Shown: positions 25,441-34,977 of the stretch, in pieces | Position numbering within the stretch: the stretch's first letter is position 1 | Layout of the letters: every line of letters begins with the position of its first letter | Origin: an uncultured bacterium | GTDB lineage: Bacteria > Cyanobacteriota > Vampirovibrionia > Gastranaerophilales > Gastranaerophilaceae | Reading direction: 5' to 3' | DNA: 64,000 nucleotides | Assembly: GCA_902777855.1 (NCBI GenBank) | Contig: CACYVN010000008.1 | Span: 62,001-126,000 of the forward strand | Program-made: the position numbers and the translations under genes | The notes under the pieces: generated by a model | What the model saw: only the letters and a program-made list of their open reading frames with translations | The model's database searches: none | What the model was told of the DNA's origin: nothing

Positions 25441-26112
25441 ATGGTTGATTTAAAATACATCGGACATAGTGCTTTTATTGTCAAAAATGAGGATAAAGCA
25501 GTTTTAATTGATCCCTGGGTTGATAAAAATGAAAAATTTAATTGGCATGAAGAACCGATAACCGATATTTTGCTGACTCATGCCCATAGTGACCATTTAG
25601 GTAATGCTATTGAAATTGCAAAAGAAAAAGATATTGAAATTACTGCAATAGCTGAAACAGCGGCATATTTAGAGAAAAAAGGCGGGGTCAGAGCAAAATC
25701 AGTCGGGCTTGGAGCCTGGATAAATTATTCTTGGGGCAGAGCCGTATTTGTTCCTGCATTTCATTCAAATTCCCTACCTAACGGTAATTATGGCGGAGTT
25801 GCTGCAAGTATAATTCTTGATATTGATGGTGTCAGAATTTTTCATGCAGGCGATACTTGTCTGACCGGTGAAATGAAAACTATAAAAGAATTGTATGCTC
25901 CGCAAATTGCACTTTTGCCTATTGGAGGAACTTATACGATGGATGTTGATCATGCGGCAATGGCTGCAAAATGGTTAGGAGTAAGAACTGTTATCCCTAT
26001 GCATTATGGTACATTTCCTGAAATTGAAGCTGATTTGCAAAGATTTGCTCAGCTCATTGCAGTCGGAAATACTGCATGCCAAATTCTTGATCCCAATACA
26101 ATTCAGGAATAA
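25441..26112 (+). CDS. Metallo-beta-lactamase-fold hydrolase (UPF0173 type)
   Basis: A 223-residue metal-dependent hydrolase. The zinc motif is THAHSDHLG (residues about 42-50), with further ligand His in 'FVPAFHSNS', Asp in IFHAGDTC and His in IPMHYGTF. These match the UPF0173/UlaG-like subgroup, whose substrate is unknown. AAAGGAG precedes the ATG and a terminator follows, so it is a single gene. Confidence 0.88.
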   Translation: MVDLKYIGHSAFIVKNEDKAVLIDPWVDKNEKFNWHEEPITDILLTHAHSDHLGNAIEIAKEKDIEITAIAETAAYLEKKGGVRAKSVGLGAWINYSWGRAVFVPAFHSNSLPNGNYGGVAASIILDIDGVRIFHAGDTCLTGEMKTIKELYAPQIALLPIGGTYTMDVDHAAMAAKWLGVRTVIPMHYGTFPEIEADLQRFAQLIAVGNTACQILDPNTIQE

Positions 26113-26126
26113 ATAGTTTATATTTT

Positions 26127-26165
26127 GAAATAGCCTTGAAGTTTCGACTTTAAGGCTATTTTTTC
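26127..26165 (+). terminator. Intrinsic terminator
   Basis: Stem AATAGCCTTGAAG/CTTTAAGGCTATT around TTTCGA, then TTTTTT. Confidence 0.85.
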
Positions 26166-26208
26166 TGTTTATTATGTGCTAATATTTTTTAGTGAAATGA
26201 GGTACTTT

Positions 26209-27180
26209 ATGAAAGTTTTATTTGTTATTGACCGTATTGAACTTAAATATTTTGAATTTAATAAGCTTGTTACTAATTTCTGGCTTATAAAAGGGTTATT
26301 AGAACGTGGTTGTGAGGTTTTTATCTCTACTATCGATATGCTGAAGCTTAAATCTTCAAAAGCATACTCAGATTGCTACAAGGCCTATGAAGAAAATGAT
26401 AATATTTCTTACAACAAAAATTCTTTTAAAGAATATTGTGTAAATGATTTTGATTTGGTGATGTTTCGCCCGGATCCGCCGGTTGATTTGGATTATATTA
26501 ATGCTACTTATATTCTTGACTTTGTTGATAAAAATAAAACATTTATAATGAATGATACTACCTCAATTCGTAATTTTAATGAAAAGCTCCATTCTGTTTT
26601 GTTTAATGATTTGATGCCTGAGAATGTTGTAACTTCTTCATTTGACGATATTTACGACTTTTTAAACAAACATCAGGAAATTATTATCAAACCGCTCAAT
26701 CAATGTTTCGGCAGTGGAGTAATGTATTTGAAGCAGGGAGATAAAAATACTGCTGTGATAATTAACCAAATGACTCAAAAAGGTTCTAAGGCGGTAATGG
26801 TTCAAAAATATATTGATAAAGCTGTTTATGGGGATAAAAGAGTTTTGTTTTTGGGCGAAAATATATTACCTTATTGTGTTCAAAAAGTTCCGAGCAATAA
26901 TGATTTTAAATTTTGCGAACATAGTGATGCAAATATTAAAAAAGCAGTTTTATCGGATGATGAAATTGATAAATTTAAACCCGTGGCTCAAAAACTTAAT
27001 TCAATGGGAATTTACATGGCGGGTTTAGATGTTATTGACGGCAAAATCATAGAAATAAATGTTACGAGTCCCTGCTACTTTATAAAAGAGATTAATAATC
27101 ATTTTGGGTGTAGCGTTGAAAATGATATTCTGGATTACATTTTGTCTGTTGTTATGACTGAATTATATGCCGTAAAATAA
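26209..27180 (+). CDS. gshB: Glutathione synthetase-like ATP-grasp enzyme
   Basis: Joins glycine to gamma-glutamylcysteine with ATP. The 323 residues align with bacterial GshB along the whole length: 'MFRPDPPVDLDYINATYILD', 'NDTTSIRNFNEKLHSVLFND', the ATP-grasp core IIKPLNQCFGSGVMYL, 'AVYGDKRVLFLGENILPYC' and 'LDVIDGKIIEINVTSPCYF'. The flexible Gly loop is short. No gshA is near, so another gamma-glutamyl substrate is conceivable. TGAGGT decides the ATG at 26209. Confidence 0.82.
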   Translation: MKVLFVIDRIELKYFEFNKLVTNFWLIKGLLERGCEVFISTIDMLKLKSSKAYSDCYKAYEENDNISYNKNSFKEYCVNDFDLVMFRPDPPVDLDYINATYILDFVDKNKTFIMNDTTSIRNFNEKLHSVLFNDLMPENVVTSSFDDIYDFLNKHQEIIIKPLNQCFGSGVMYLKQGDKNTAVIINQMTQKGSKAVMVQKYIDKAVYGDKRVLFLGENILPYCVQKVPSNNDFKFCEHSDANIKKAVLSDDEIDKFKPVAQKLNSMGIYMAGLDVIDGKIIEINVTSPCYFIKEINNHFGCSVENDILDYILSVVMTELYAVK

Positions 27181-27209
27181 AGAAAAACCGCATAGGTTAT
27201 ATGCGGCAA
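27179..27209 (-). terminator. Terminator of the 27254-28939 gene
   Basis: On the minus strand, GCCGCATA/TATGCGG around TAACC is followed by TTTTTCTTT. Confidence 0.75.
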
Positions 27210-27253
27210 GGGGAAAATTTACGAAAATTATATATTAGGGAATGAAAAATATT

Positions 27254-28939
27254 TTATGCATTAAATATGTTAAATGATTTTTCAACGTTTTTGGATATTA
27301 TTTTGGCAACTGAGTCATATTCTGTTGTTAGTGCAGTATGTTCAGATTCAAGTTTAGATAATTGCATGTCAAAACGCTTATCTTCACTTTCTATTCTGTC
27401 CATGTGATTTTGATACACTTGTTCTGCAATTGCCATTTTTGTTTTATTTTCTTTTTCAACAATTGATTCGTCATCGTCAAGAGTAGTTTTGATAAAGTCT
27501 TGAGCAGTTGAATCGTAGTAAGCTATACTCAATTTGCCGCTTTTTAGTAATGATATTAACCATCTGTCGTTTTTGTATGCCTGATTTTCATCATTAATCC
27601 CTGCGGTTGTTCCGTTTCCGAGGTCGTATGAAATTGTATTAATATATTTTTCGTCAAGCATTTTATCAAAAGTCGTAAAACCTTTGGTAATCATTTGAGT
27701 ATAAATATTTTTGTAATATTGAACTTTGTCGGCATCATATTCTATTTGTGAACCTTTGGCATATTTTTCGGTTACAGCCATTGCATAATCATACAAATCT
27801 CTTTGTTCAGCTGTCGACCCTTCAAAGAATATTGTATTATTTGAATTTGTTACTTCATTAGTTCTTGTTATTCTTGAGCCTGTTAAATTCAAATTGGAAA
27901 GAGAACCAAAGTTCTGATCTATGTACAGTGAACTTACGGTTTTTGAACTCTGTGTATTTCCGTTTTCGTCAGTATATGTAAAATCTGTTCCATCTTCTTT
28001 TTCAAATATATACTGATCATTACCGGCACTGGTTATTTTAAGGCCTGTCAAATATACATAGCCATTATCGTCCATCATGTTAGTTGTGCCTAAGTAATCT
28101 TTAGCCATAAATTTAGCTTGATATCCGATAGTCCCGTCATATTGTATGTATGATTCTACTTCGACAGGGATGTTATCATAATAGAAATACGGATTGCCGT
28201 TGGATTCGACACCTTCCTGAACAAATATTTGTTTATTGTCAGAACCTTTAACATATGCACTGTTATATGTTGCATATATTACACTATCTGCTCCTGCGAT
28301 TGGTTTTCCGTTCGTGCCTGTTGGCTTTGATTCATGGAATGCAAAGCCTAAAACGTGTTTGCCTTTAAGATTCAAATTTTCGTCGTAGAAAATTCCGTCT
28401 TTATCTCCTTTATTTATTGAGGCAAAATATTTATCCCAAGCATCGTGAACATCAGCTTCTGTTACGTTTTGTTTATTGACCTGAGTATATTCTTTAGGGG
28501 CTTCAACTCTTTTCAAAAATGTATTGAAATCCGTATGAGCATCTCCAAATGCATCAGCAATAGCCTGAGTTACAAGGATTTGTCCTCTGTTATCTGATAC
28601 AACATACTGCTTTCTTGTGGCAACTGCGTTCATTGCGGTAAGCTGATTGTATGTTACCGGCTCATAGTTAGGACTTTCTCCGTTATAACCTGTCAAAATC
28701 TGATATTGGGTAGCCTGAAGCGCCTCTAAGTATTGATCGTTTGCTTCCTGTGAATCATCAGCAAGTCTTTGCTTAGAGTATGCAACACATTGCTGCTCAA
28801 ATTCGTTGTTCGAAATCCGAGCTGTCATAAATAGTAATCTGCCTTGTGATGCCGCCATTCCCATAGTGAACGGTTTGTCCTTTCTTGCGAATTTTCGTAC
28901 AATGTCTTTGTCGGCATATATATTCAAAATCTTTAGCAT
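27254..28939 (-). CDS. Large hypothetical protein with MAASQxRLLFMTAR N-terminal motif
   Basis: A 561-residue protein. Near residue 23 it has MGMAASQGRLLFMTARISNN, then a Gln/Ser-rich middle with Asp/Asn and beta-rich repeats ('YVYLTGLKI', 'SNLNLTGSRIT'), and a C-terminal helix 'LSKLESEHTALTTEYDSVAK' plus 'ISKNVEKSFNIF'. It has no signal peptide. The N- and C-terminal helices look like coiled-coil or filament-forming ends, as in flagellin or hook-associated proteins, but there is no proven relation. AGAGGT fixes the ATG at 28939. Function unknown. Confidence 0.75.
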   Translation of the reverse strand: MLKILNIYADKDIVRKFARKDKPFTMGMAASQGRLLFMTARISNNEFEQQCVAYSKQRLADDSQEANDQYLEALQATQYQILTGYNGESPNYEPVTYNQLTAMNAVATRKQYVVSDNRGQILVTQAIADAFGDAHTDFNTFLKRVEAPKEYTQVNKQNVTEADVHDAWDKYFASINKGDKDGIFYDENLNLKGKHVLGFAFHESKPTGTNGKPIAGADSVIYATYNSAYVKGSDNKQIFVQEGVESNGNPYFYYDNIPVEVESYIQYDGTIGYQAKFMAKDYLGTTNMMDDNGYVYLTGLKITSAGNDQYIFEKEDGTDFTYTDENGNTQSSKTVSSLYIDQNFGSLSNLNLTGSRITRTNEVTNSNNTIFFEGSTAEQRDLYDYAMAVTEKYAKGSQIEYDADKVQYYKNIYTQMITKGFTTFDKMLDEKYINTISYDLGNGTTAGINDENQAYKNDRWLISLLKSGKLSIAYYDSTAQDFIKTTLDDDESIVEKENKTKMAIAEQVYQNHMDRIESEDKRFDMQLSKLESEHTALTTEYDSVAKIISKNVEKSFNIFNA

Positions 28940-28972
28940 ATTTACCTCTTTGTTAACTTTTTGTAACAAAAA

Positions 28973-29002
28973 GGCAATTTTGCAATATAAATTTTTTTTA
29001 TA
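28973..29002 (+). promoter_or_regulatory. GGCAATTTT-N15-TTTATA promoter-like motif (site d)
   Basis: GGCAATTTT at 28973-28981 and TTTATA at 28997-29002 with a 15-base spacer; 78 bases before the plus-strand gene at 29081. Confidence 0.55.
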
Positions 29003-29080
29003 AATATGTAGGTTAGATTTTATTTGTTTATGAATTTTAAATTATAAATTCATAGCAGTAAAAAAAGGTAAGGAAATTTT

Positions 29081-29899
29081 ATGGTTAGTGTTTCAGCAAT
29101 TTCAACAGGTATAAAAACAATGTGGCGTTATGGTAAGCGTGCATTGGAAGTTGCGCCTGAATTGGCGTTTGGAACTGCAAGTGAAGCCGCAGGCTCTGCA
29201 ATGAAGGCAACAAAAGGTTCCGTTTTTAATAAAGCTCAAGCAGGATGGAAAGCACTTGAAAAAGCAGGTTCAGGCAGTTTCTTTAAAAATTTCTTAAATA
29301 ATTGTAAAAACTTTATTCCTGATGCAGTTAAAGCATTTAAATCAGGCTCTGCATCTGCAGGATTGAAGGGCGGATTTAAGAGTTTATTCAAAAATTTCGG
29401 GTCAAAAATGCCGTTTATAATGGCTGCATCCTGGATGCTTATGGAAGCACCTAATGTCTATACTGCGGTAAAAGAAAAAGGTATATTTCAAGGTGTTAAA
29501 GAAGTATTAAAATTCGGTGCAAGAATGACTACTGCAGGTTTAGGCAGTGCAATTGGTGCGGCTCTCCCTATTCCCGGCGGCAGTTTCATCGGATGGATTG
29601 CAGGTGAATGGATTGCATCCAGAATTGTCGGTAAAAGATATACGGATCAGAAAGAAGAAAAAGAAGCATTGATTAAAGAATTAACAGGTCAGAATCCTAA
29701 TGCTCAACAACAGGTTGAACAGCCTCAGCAGCCGTATTCTAATCCATACTGGCTGAATAATCAAACTGCTCAGTCTCAGCAGCCAAGTTTTAACGGCAAT
29801 ATGTCAAATCCTTTTGACTATAATCAATACAAACTTCAGAGTATGCCTTATGCAAATGATATAATGATGCAGCAAATGCCGTTTAATGCCGTTGCTTAA
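29081..29899 (+). CDS. Hypothetical Gly/Ala/Lys-rich protein with glycine-zipper segment
   Basis: A 272-residue protein. Residues 1-110 are basic, amphipathic and rich in Ala, Gly, Phe and Lys. A hydrophobic stretch 'MTTAGLGSAIGAALPIPGGS' with 'FIGWIAGEWIASRIVG' (about 148-185) is a glycine zipper, which could insert in a membrane. The tail is Gln/Asn/Pro-rich. No signal peptide. AAGGTAAGG precedes the ATG. A terminator follows. Possibly a surface or membrane-active protein; not recognised. Confidence 0.7.
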   Translation: MVSVSAISTGIKTMWRYGKRALEVAPELAFGTASEAAGSAMKATKGSVFNKAQAGWKALEKAGSGSFFKNFLNNCKNFIPDAVKAFKSGSASAGLKGGFKSLFKNFGSKMPFIMAASWMLMEAPNVYTAVKEKGIFQGVKEVLKFGARMTTAGLGSAIGAALPIPGGSFIGWIAGEWIASRIVGKRYTDQKEEKEALIKELTGQNPNAQQQVEQPQQPYSNPYWLNNQTAQSQQPSFNGNMSNPFDYNQYKLQSMPYANDIMMQQMPFNAVA

Positions 29900-29954
29900 T
29901 AAGTTTTCCAATCAAATAACCCTAATATTAAATACCTAACCCTAATTAACCTAA

Positions 29955-29993
29955 CGGTACGGATTGAATGACTGTTCTTTCCGTACCTTTTTT
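29955..29993 (+). terminator. Intrinsic terminator
   Basis: Stem GGTACGGA/TCCGTACC with a 16-base loop, followed by TTTTTTT. Confidence 0.8.
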
Positions 29994-30040
29994 ATGGCAA
30001 AAATTATTTTTACGGTTTTTATTATTTGAGAGGTATAAAA

Positions 30041-31771
30041 ATGAAAATTGTTTCAGATTATAGTGTTATGATTAATAAGAATAATTATTCTCCTCTTGTT
30101 TCTTTTGGTTGTATTCAGCCAAAGACTATTACGAAAACTGTTTATCCAGAAGTCATGGCTAACGCTATGCATAACGCTTGTGCTAAAATAATTGCAGAGT
30201 TAAATATGGAGAGCAAAAAAGCTATGAATGAAACGGAAAAGTTCATAAAAATCAGAGAAGAATTTTCGCCTGCACTAAAGCAGGCACAATATAATGAAGG
30301 CAAAAAAGCCTGGGATTTTTTTATAAATTCAAGTCCTGAAAATCTAAAAGCATATGAAAATGCTCAGGATGCGCTTTCGGATATTTTTAGCGATAAAAAA
30401 ACTTATGAAAAATTTTTATCGATTGATGCTTTAAAACTTTCAAAGCACGAACAAAAACAGCTAAGGGATTTGTTAAAAGTTTTTGATAAGAGAATTAATA
30501 CAGGTGAAATGTACAAAGCCTTAGAGAAAAAAGAAAACGAAATTGCACAAAAATATAACTCTTATGTCCCGACTATTGATGGTAAGGAAGTTTCAAAACC
30601 CGAAATTTCAAAGATTTTGCAAAATGAACAAAATTTTGATATAAGACAAAAGGCTTATGATGCCACAATTAAAGGAGGAGATTTAATTGCCGATGATATG
30701 ATTGAATTTGTCAAAATGCGTAATGATTTTGCCAAAACAAAAGGTTATGATAATTTTTTTGATTATCAGTTAAAAGAAGAATTTGATGTCGATACTCCGT
30801 TTTTAAATAAACTTATTGAAGAAGTTTATTCTGGGGCAAAAGATAAAATTAAAGCGATACAGGAGGAATCATATTCAGAGTTGAGGCAGATTTTTGGAAC
30901 GGATAAATTGCAGGGGTTTCATTACGGACTCTTGACAGATTCTAATCCTGAAAAAGCCGTAAACAAGATTCTTGCGAGCCATTCGATTGAGGATGTTACT
31001 AAAAAAGCATACTATGGCATGGGTTTTGATGTGGATAAATTTATTGAAGATGGTAAATTGACCCTTGATTTGTACCCAAGAAAAGGCAAAAATACTCACG
31101 GATTTTGTTTTGGAATTGATCCCGGGCTTGATTCAAGAATTTTGGCTAATTTAAGAAATGATGTTACAAGTCTTGATACTTTGAATCATGAAATGGGGCA
31201 TTGCGTTTATGATTTAGGAATTTCAAGAAATTTGACTGTGATGGACAGAGCTCCTGCATCTTCTGCTTTTACGGAAGCAATTGCAATGATGATGGGCGAT
31301 TTGGCAAAAAAAGAAGATATTTTAAAAGATTATGTGTCTGAAAAACTTCTTATTCCGTTTAAAAAATCTCTTGCAAAAGACGAAGCAAATTTCATATCAA
31401 AAAGCTTGTTGATTATTGATTTTGAACGTGAATTGTACAAAAATCCGAATCAAGATCCTGCAAAACTATGGGCGGATTTACGATTAAAATACCGAAATCA
31501 AAATCATGCGCCAAATAACGAATGGGCGACAATCCCACATTATTTATCACATCCCGGCTATTATCAAAATTATTTCAGAGCATCTTTAATGAAAGCGCAG
31601 ATCTATAACCACTTACACAAGATCTTGGGGAATATAACAGCAAATACTCAAACTGCAAAATATTTAAATGATAATATTTTCTCCAAGGGAGCCACAATTG
31701 AAGAATATGACCTTATTAAGCAGTTAACAGGTAAAGATTTTAGTGCAAAAGATTATATCCAAACGCTTTAG
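30041..31771 (+). CDS. M2-type (angiotensin-converting-enzyme-like) metallopeptidase
   Basis: A 576-residue zinc peptidase of the M2/M3 fold. The zinc site is HEMGH (His383, Glu384, His387) with the third ligand Glu412 in 'APASSAFTEAIAMMM', equivalent to GANPGFHEAIGD of ACE. Helical N-terminal lid, then 'TKGYDNFFDYQL' and HFCFGID-like region. It starts MKIVSDYS...SFG, an unusual N-terminus like the M16 protein at 50331. GAGAGGT decides the ATG. No signal peptide, so a cytoplasmic dipeptidase is possible. Confidence 0.85.
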   Translation: MKIVSDYSVMINKNNYSPLVSFGCIQPKTITKTVYPEVMANAMHNACAKIIAELNMESKKAMNETEKFIKIREEFSPALKQAQYNEGKKAWDFFINSSPENLKAYENAQDALSDIFSDKKTYEKFLSIDALKLSKHEQKQLRDLLKVFDKRINTGEMYKALEKKENEIAQKYNSYVPTIDGKEVSKPEISKILQNEQNFDIRQKAYDATIKGGDLIADDMIEFVKMRNDFAKTKGYDNFFDYQLKEEFDVDTPFLNKLIEEVYSGAKDKIKAIQEESYSELRQIFGTDKLQGFHYGLLTDSNPEKAVNKILASHSIEDVTKKAYYGMGFDVDKFIEDGKLTLDLYPRKGKNTHGFCFGIDPGLDSRILANLRNDVTSLDTLNHEMGHCVYDLGISRNLTVMDRAPASSAFTEAIAMMMGDLAKKEDILKDYVSEKLLIPFKKSLAKDEANFISKSLLIIDFERELYKNPNQDPAKLWADLRLKYRNQNHAPNNEWATIPHYLSHPGYYQNYFRASLMKAQIYNHLHKILGNITANTQTAKYLNDNIFSKGATIEEYDLIKQLTGKDFSAKDYIQTL

Positions 31772-32382
31772 CCCATAGGCGGTGGCTGAATATACAAAGG
31801 CTTTAATTCCTGCCATTTACATTCGTTTGATTTAAGTTTTTTATAAGCAAGTTTTGCCAGGATATCTCCCAGCGGGTACTTATTTTGCTGATATGATTTT
31901 CCGCCAAGTGTTTGATGAAGTTTGTCATCCGTAATCAAATTATAATTCCCGCTACTTAGGATTTTCTCAACTTCTTCAAGTTTAACTGCGCCTTTAATCT
32001 CTCCATGAATTAAAAAATACGCACAATTTTTTCTTGCATCAAGTGCTACGGCGGTATTTTTATCTTTCTCAATTTGCTCTAAAATTTCTAATGATGAAAC
32101 TCCGACAGCGGGCAAATTCAATTGTTGAGCCATAGTTCTTGCAACTGTTGTGCAGGCTCTAATGCCGGTAAAACTTCCCGGACCGATGTTTGTTCCGATG
32201 GCATCTAAGTTTTGCGGTGTTAAACTGTTTTCTTTTAAAATTTCTTTTATTGTTGAAATTAGAAATGCCGAATGATACTTGTTGTTCTGATTTGTGACAA
32301 TTTTTGAAGTTAAGATTTTTTCATCCTCAGCCAAAGTCACATACATTTTGTCTAAACACGTATCAAAAACTAATATTTTCAC
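31768..32382 (-). CDS. tsaB: tRNA threonylcarbamoyladenosine biosynthesis protein TsaB
   Basis: Scaffold for TsaD in making t6A37 of tRNA. The 204-residue protein has the ASKHA-fold start ILVFDTCLDKMYVTLAE, then 'IGTNIGPGSFTGIRACTTVA', the family signature. Length is normal. It overlaps tsaE by 4 bases (ATGA type), so the two are coupled; tsaD is not in the window. The stop overlaps the convergent M2 gene by 4 bases. Confidence 0.93.
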   Translation of the reverse strand: MKILVFDTCLDKMYVTLAEDEKILTSKIVTNQNNKYHSAFLISTIKEILKENSLTPQNLDAIGTNIGPGSFTGIRACTTVARTMAQQLNLPAVGVSSLEILEQIEKDKNTAVALDARKNCAYFLIHGEIKGAVKLEEVEKILSSGNYNLITDDKLHQTLGGKSYQQNKYPLGDILAKLAYKKLKSNECKWQELKPLYIQPPPMG

Positions 32383-32852
32383 TTGCTTAATTCCTCAACT
32401 ATTTTTGTACATTTTTCTCCGAAACCTTCAAATGAGTATTTTCGGGAATCATCATCCTCGTAGGTTACGTTGATTTTTATATGCTCAAACGGTACCTGAT
32501 TTTGACCAAATTCAGCCCATTCAACAAAAGTGATTTGTTTCCCTTCCGAATATTCCTGCAGCTCGTCAAAAATTGTCTTTATTCCCTCATTTTCTAACCT
32601 GTAAAGGTCAAAATGATAAACAGGAATTTTTGCACTGTGATATTCATTAAGTATAACAAAACTGGGACTGGTAACCTTTTCTGTTATACCGATTGCTTCT
32701 GCGACTTTTTTTACAAATGCGGTTTTGCCGGCACCAATTTCACCGTATAAATTTATAAAACAACCGTCATTTTCGATTTGTTTTGCAAATCTGAAAGCAA
32801 GTTCTTTTGTATCTTCAAGCGTATGGCATATTTTTTCGTATGTTTTAGTCAT
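32379..32852 (-). CDS. tsaE: tRNA threonylcarbamoyladenosine biosynthesis ATPase TsaE
   Basis: ATPase partner of TsaB/TsaD. The 157-residue protein has the P-loop GEIGAGKT (residues 37-44), 'TSPSFVILNEYH', FHLYRL-like FDLYRLENEG and FVEWAEFG. It overlaps the diguanylate cyclase gene by 8 bases upstream and tsaB by 4 downstream. Confidence 0.94.
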   Translation of the reverse strand: MTKTYEKICHTLEDTKELAFRFAKQIENDGCFINLYGEIGAGKTAFVKKVAEAIGITEKVTSPSFVILNEYHSAKIPVYHFDLYRLENEGIKTIFDELQEYSEGKQITFVEWAEFGQNQVPFEHIKINVTYEDDDSRKYSFEGFGEKCTKIVEELSK

Positions 32853-34080
32853 TATTTATTACAACCTTATTTCTTCCTGTATTTTTAGCCTGATAAAGTG
32901 CCTTGTCTGCTTTTTTCATTAAATCTTCTTCACTGTCATTTTCTTTAATTTCGTATATCCCGAGGCTTAATGTTATTTTAATATTTTTTGTTTCGCTTTC
33001 CGGGGCAACTTTTGAAATATCGATAATTTTATTTTCGACAGTTTGTCTCAAACGTTCTGCGACCATCTGTGCCTCATTGATTTTTGTAAACGGTAAAAGT
33101 ATTGAAAACTCTTCTCCGCCATATCGCCCAGCAATATCGTATTCACGAAGCTGACCCCTTATTACTTTTGCAATTGTTTTTAAAACTAAATCTCCTGCCG
33201 CATGACCGTATGTATCATTGACGTTTTTAAAGTAATCTATGTCTGTCATAATTCCGCAAAGTGGTGCATGTTGACGTTTTGCATTTGACACCTCTTGTTT
33301 GATACGTTCCTCAAGCTGCCGTCTGTTGTAAAAGCCTGTCAAAGCATCAAGTGTTGCATGTTTTAAGATTTCAGCATATACATTTGCCCTGTTAATTGTT
33401 ATTGCCATCTGATTTGATAACTGTTCAAGGTATTCTTTATCTTTTGGGCTTATTTCTCCTGACATACTTTTTGCAACCAGAGAGCCAACATTTTTATTTT
33501 CGCAAATCAGAGGGAGCGCATAAATTTTCCCGTCATGTATAAGTTCATTTTTTTCATGAATTTTTATTGTCGAAAGAATTTTATCGTCTTTGCAGTCATT
33601 AGGGTAAGAAAGAATGTTTTTCCCGGTGTTTTCATCCCGAAGGAATATGTAAATAAGGTAATCTTCAAAGAATTTGTCAAGCATTTCTCCGATAATGGGA
33701 ATAATATATTTTAATTCGTATTGAGTTTCAATGATTTTTGCAATATTTTTCATTGTATCGTGATAATTCACGTCTTTTTGCATTTTTTCATTTAACAAAA
33801 TATTTTGAATTTTCAGTGATATAAACTGAGAGCAAATGTCAAGGAATTTTGCCAAATCAGCGTTTTGCTCTGAAAATTCAAGGCTGCCAATACATTTTTT
33901 ATGTCTGTACAACGGAAAACTATAATTCAAAGTGGTAATTTCTTTACTGTGTTCAAGGTTGATTATAAAATCATTCGTACCGAAATTATCTTTAAAAAAA
34001 GTTCCCAAAGCAGAGCTAAGTGTCTTTTGACTATAGCTCTCATTTAATATATCCGAAAGTTTTTCAATTCTTTCTAACAA
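32845..34080 (-). CDS. GAF-GGDEF diguanylate cyclase
   Basis: Makes cyclic di-GMP. The 411-residue protein has a GAF-like sensory half (about 60-235) and a GGDEF domain (about 245-405) with 'ATLDALTGFYNRRQLEERI', the active site RYGGEEF and the inhibitory RxxD (REYD) exactly 5 residues before it, so both catalysis and product inhibition are likely. The start is a TTG at 34080 with GAGG 8 bases upstream. It is followed by tsaE with overlap. Confidence 0.9.
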   Translation of the reverse strand: MLERIEKLSDILNESYSQKTLSSALGTFFKDNFGTNDFIINLEHSKEITTLNYSFPLYRHKKCIGSLEFSEQNADLAKFLDICSQFISLKIQNILLNEKMQKDVNYHDTMKNIAKIIETQYELKYIIPIIGEMLDKFFEDYLIYIFLRDENTGKNILSYPNDCKDDKILSTIKIHEKNELIHDGKIYALPLICENKNVGSLVAKSMSGEISPKDKEYLEQLSNQMAITINRANVYAEILKHATLDALTGFYNRRQLEERIKQEVSNAKRQHAPLCGIMTDIDYFKNVNDTYGHAAGDLVLKTIAKVIRGQLREYDIAGRYGGEEFSILLPFTKINEAQMVAERLRQTVENKIIDISKVAPESETKNIKITLSLGIYEIKENDSEEDLMKKADKALYQAKNTGRNKVVINND

Positions 34081-34129
34081 CGCAAATCCTCTGTGTATGC
34101 CGGTATTGCTATACCAACAAAAATATTAT

Positions 34130-34882
34130 TTATACCTCTGCCTGCTGGGCAATTTCGTCAGAAATGTCACAGTTTGCATAAACATTTTGAACATCGTCAA
34201 GTTCCTCGAGGCGTTCAATCAAGCGCATAACAGAAGTTGCAGTTTTAACATCAGTTATTTCAATAGTATTTTTAGGTATTCTTGTTAATTCCGCATTAGA
34301 GCTTTTAAAACCTTCTTTTTCAAGTCCTTCAACGACACTCTGGAACGATTCAACTGAAGTTATTACTCTGTATGAATCCTCATCTTCCTCAACATCTTCC
34401 GCATCAAAGTTTATTGCAGTTTCAAAGAGTTTTTCAAAATCTGTTTCGTCGGCATTAAATGTTATAGAACCTTTTTTATCAAACATATAACTTACACAAT
34501 TTGTTTCTCCAAGGTTCCCGCCGAATTTTGAAAATAAACTGCGTACATCTCCTGCCGTGCGGTTGCGGTTATCTGTCATGGTTTCAACAACAACTGCAAC
34601 TCCGCCTGCACCGTACCCTTCATAAGTAATTTCTTCATAGTTTTCACTTGCTCCGGCTCCGGCTCCTTTGTCAATTGCACGTTTAATATTATCATTAGGC
34701 AAACCGGAAGCTTTTGCTTTTTCAATGGCTGTTCTTAAGCGAAAATTCCCTGCAGGGTCAGGACCGCCGAGCCTTGCAGCTACTATAATTTCTCTTGAAT
34801 ATTTCTGAAATACAACAGCTTTTTGTCCGTCCGTTTTTGCTTTCTTATTTTTTATATTTGCCCATTTTGAATGTCCTGACAT
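34130..34882 (-). CDS. YebC/PmpR-family DNA-binding regulator
   Basis: A 250-residue protein that starts MSGHSKWANIKNKKAKTDGQ, the invariant YebC N-terminus, with 'NDNIKRAIDKGAGAG' and 'YEGYGAGGVAVVVETMTDN'. Some members are regulators, others help translation through proline-rich stretches. AAGGGA precedes the ATG. It heads the run towards the diguanylate cyclase gene, 49 bases away. Confidence 0.95.
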   Translation of the reverse strand: MSGHSKWANIKNKKAKTDGQKAVVFQKYSREIIVAARLGGPDPAGNFRLRTAIEKAKASGLPNDNIKRAIDKGAGAGASENYEEITYEGYGAGGVAVVVETMTDNRNRTAGDVRSLFSKFGGNLGETNCVSYMFDKKGSITFNADETDFEKLFETAINFDAEDVEEDEDSYRVITSVESFQSVVEGLEKEGFKSSNAELTRIPKNTIEITDVKTATSVMRLIERLEELDDVQNVYANCDISDEIAQQAEV

Positions 34883-34977
34883 AATATTATATCCCTTCTT
34901 TTACTAATATCCCTTATTTACAAGCTAATTCTACCAAAAATAATCCCAATTTTCAATATAATTTTGCGCATAAAAAT

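Noticed and set aside
29918-29955. CCTAA-rich stretch resembling telomere repeats
   Set aside because: Only a few degenerate units, no regular array, and a bacterial context; chance in A/T-rich DNA.
29981-30025. Ninth copy of the promoter motif before the M2 gene (GGCAAAAAT-N15-TATTAT)
   Set aside because: The second half departs from TTTATA at several bases and TTTATT there is out of spacing; kept out of the motif list.
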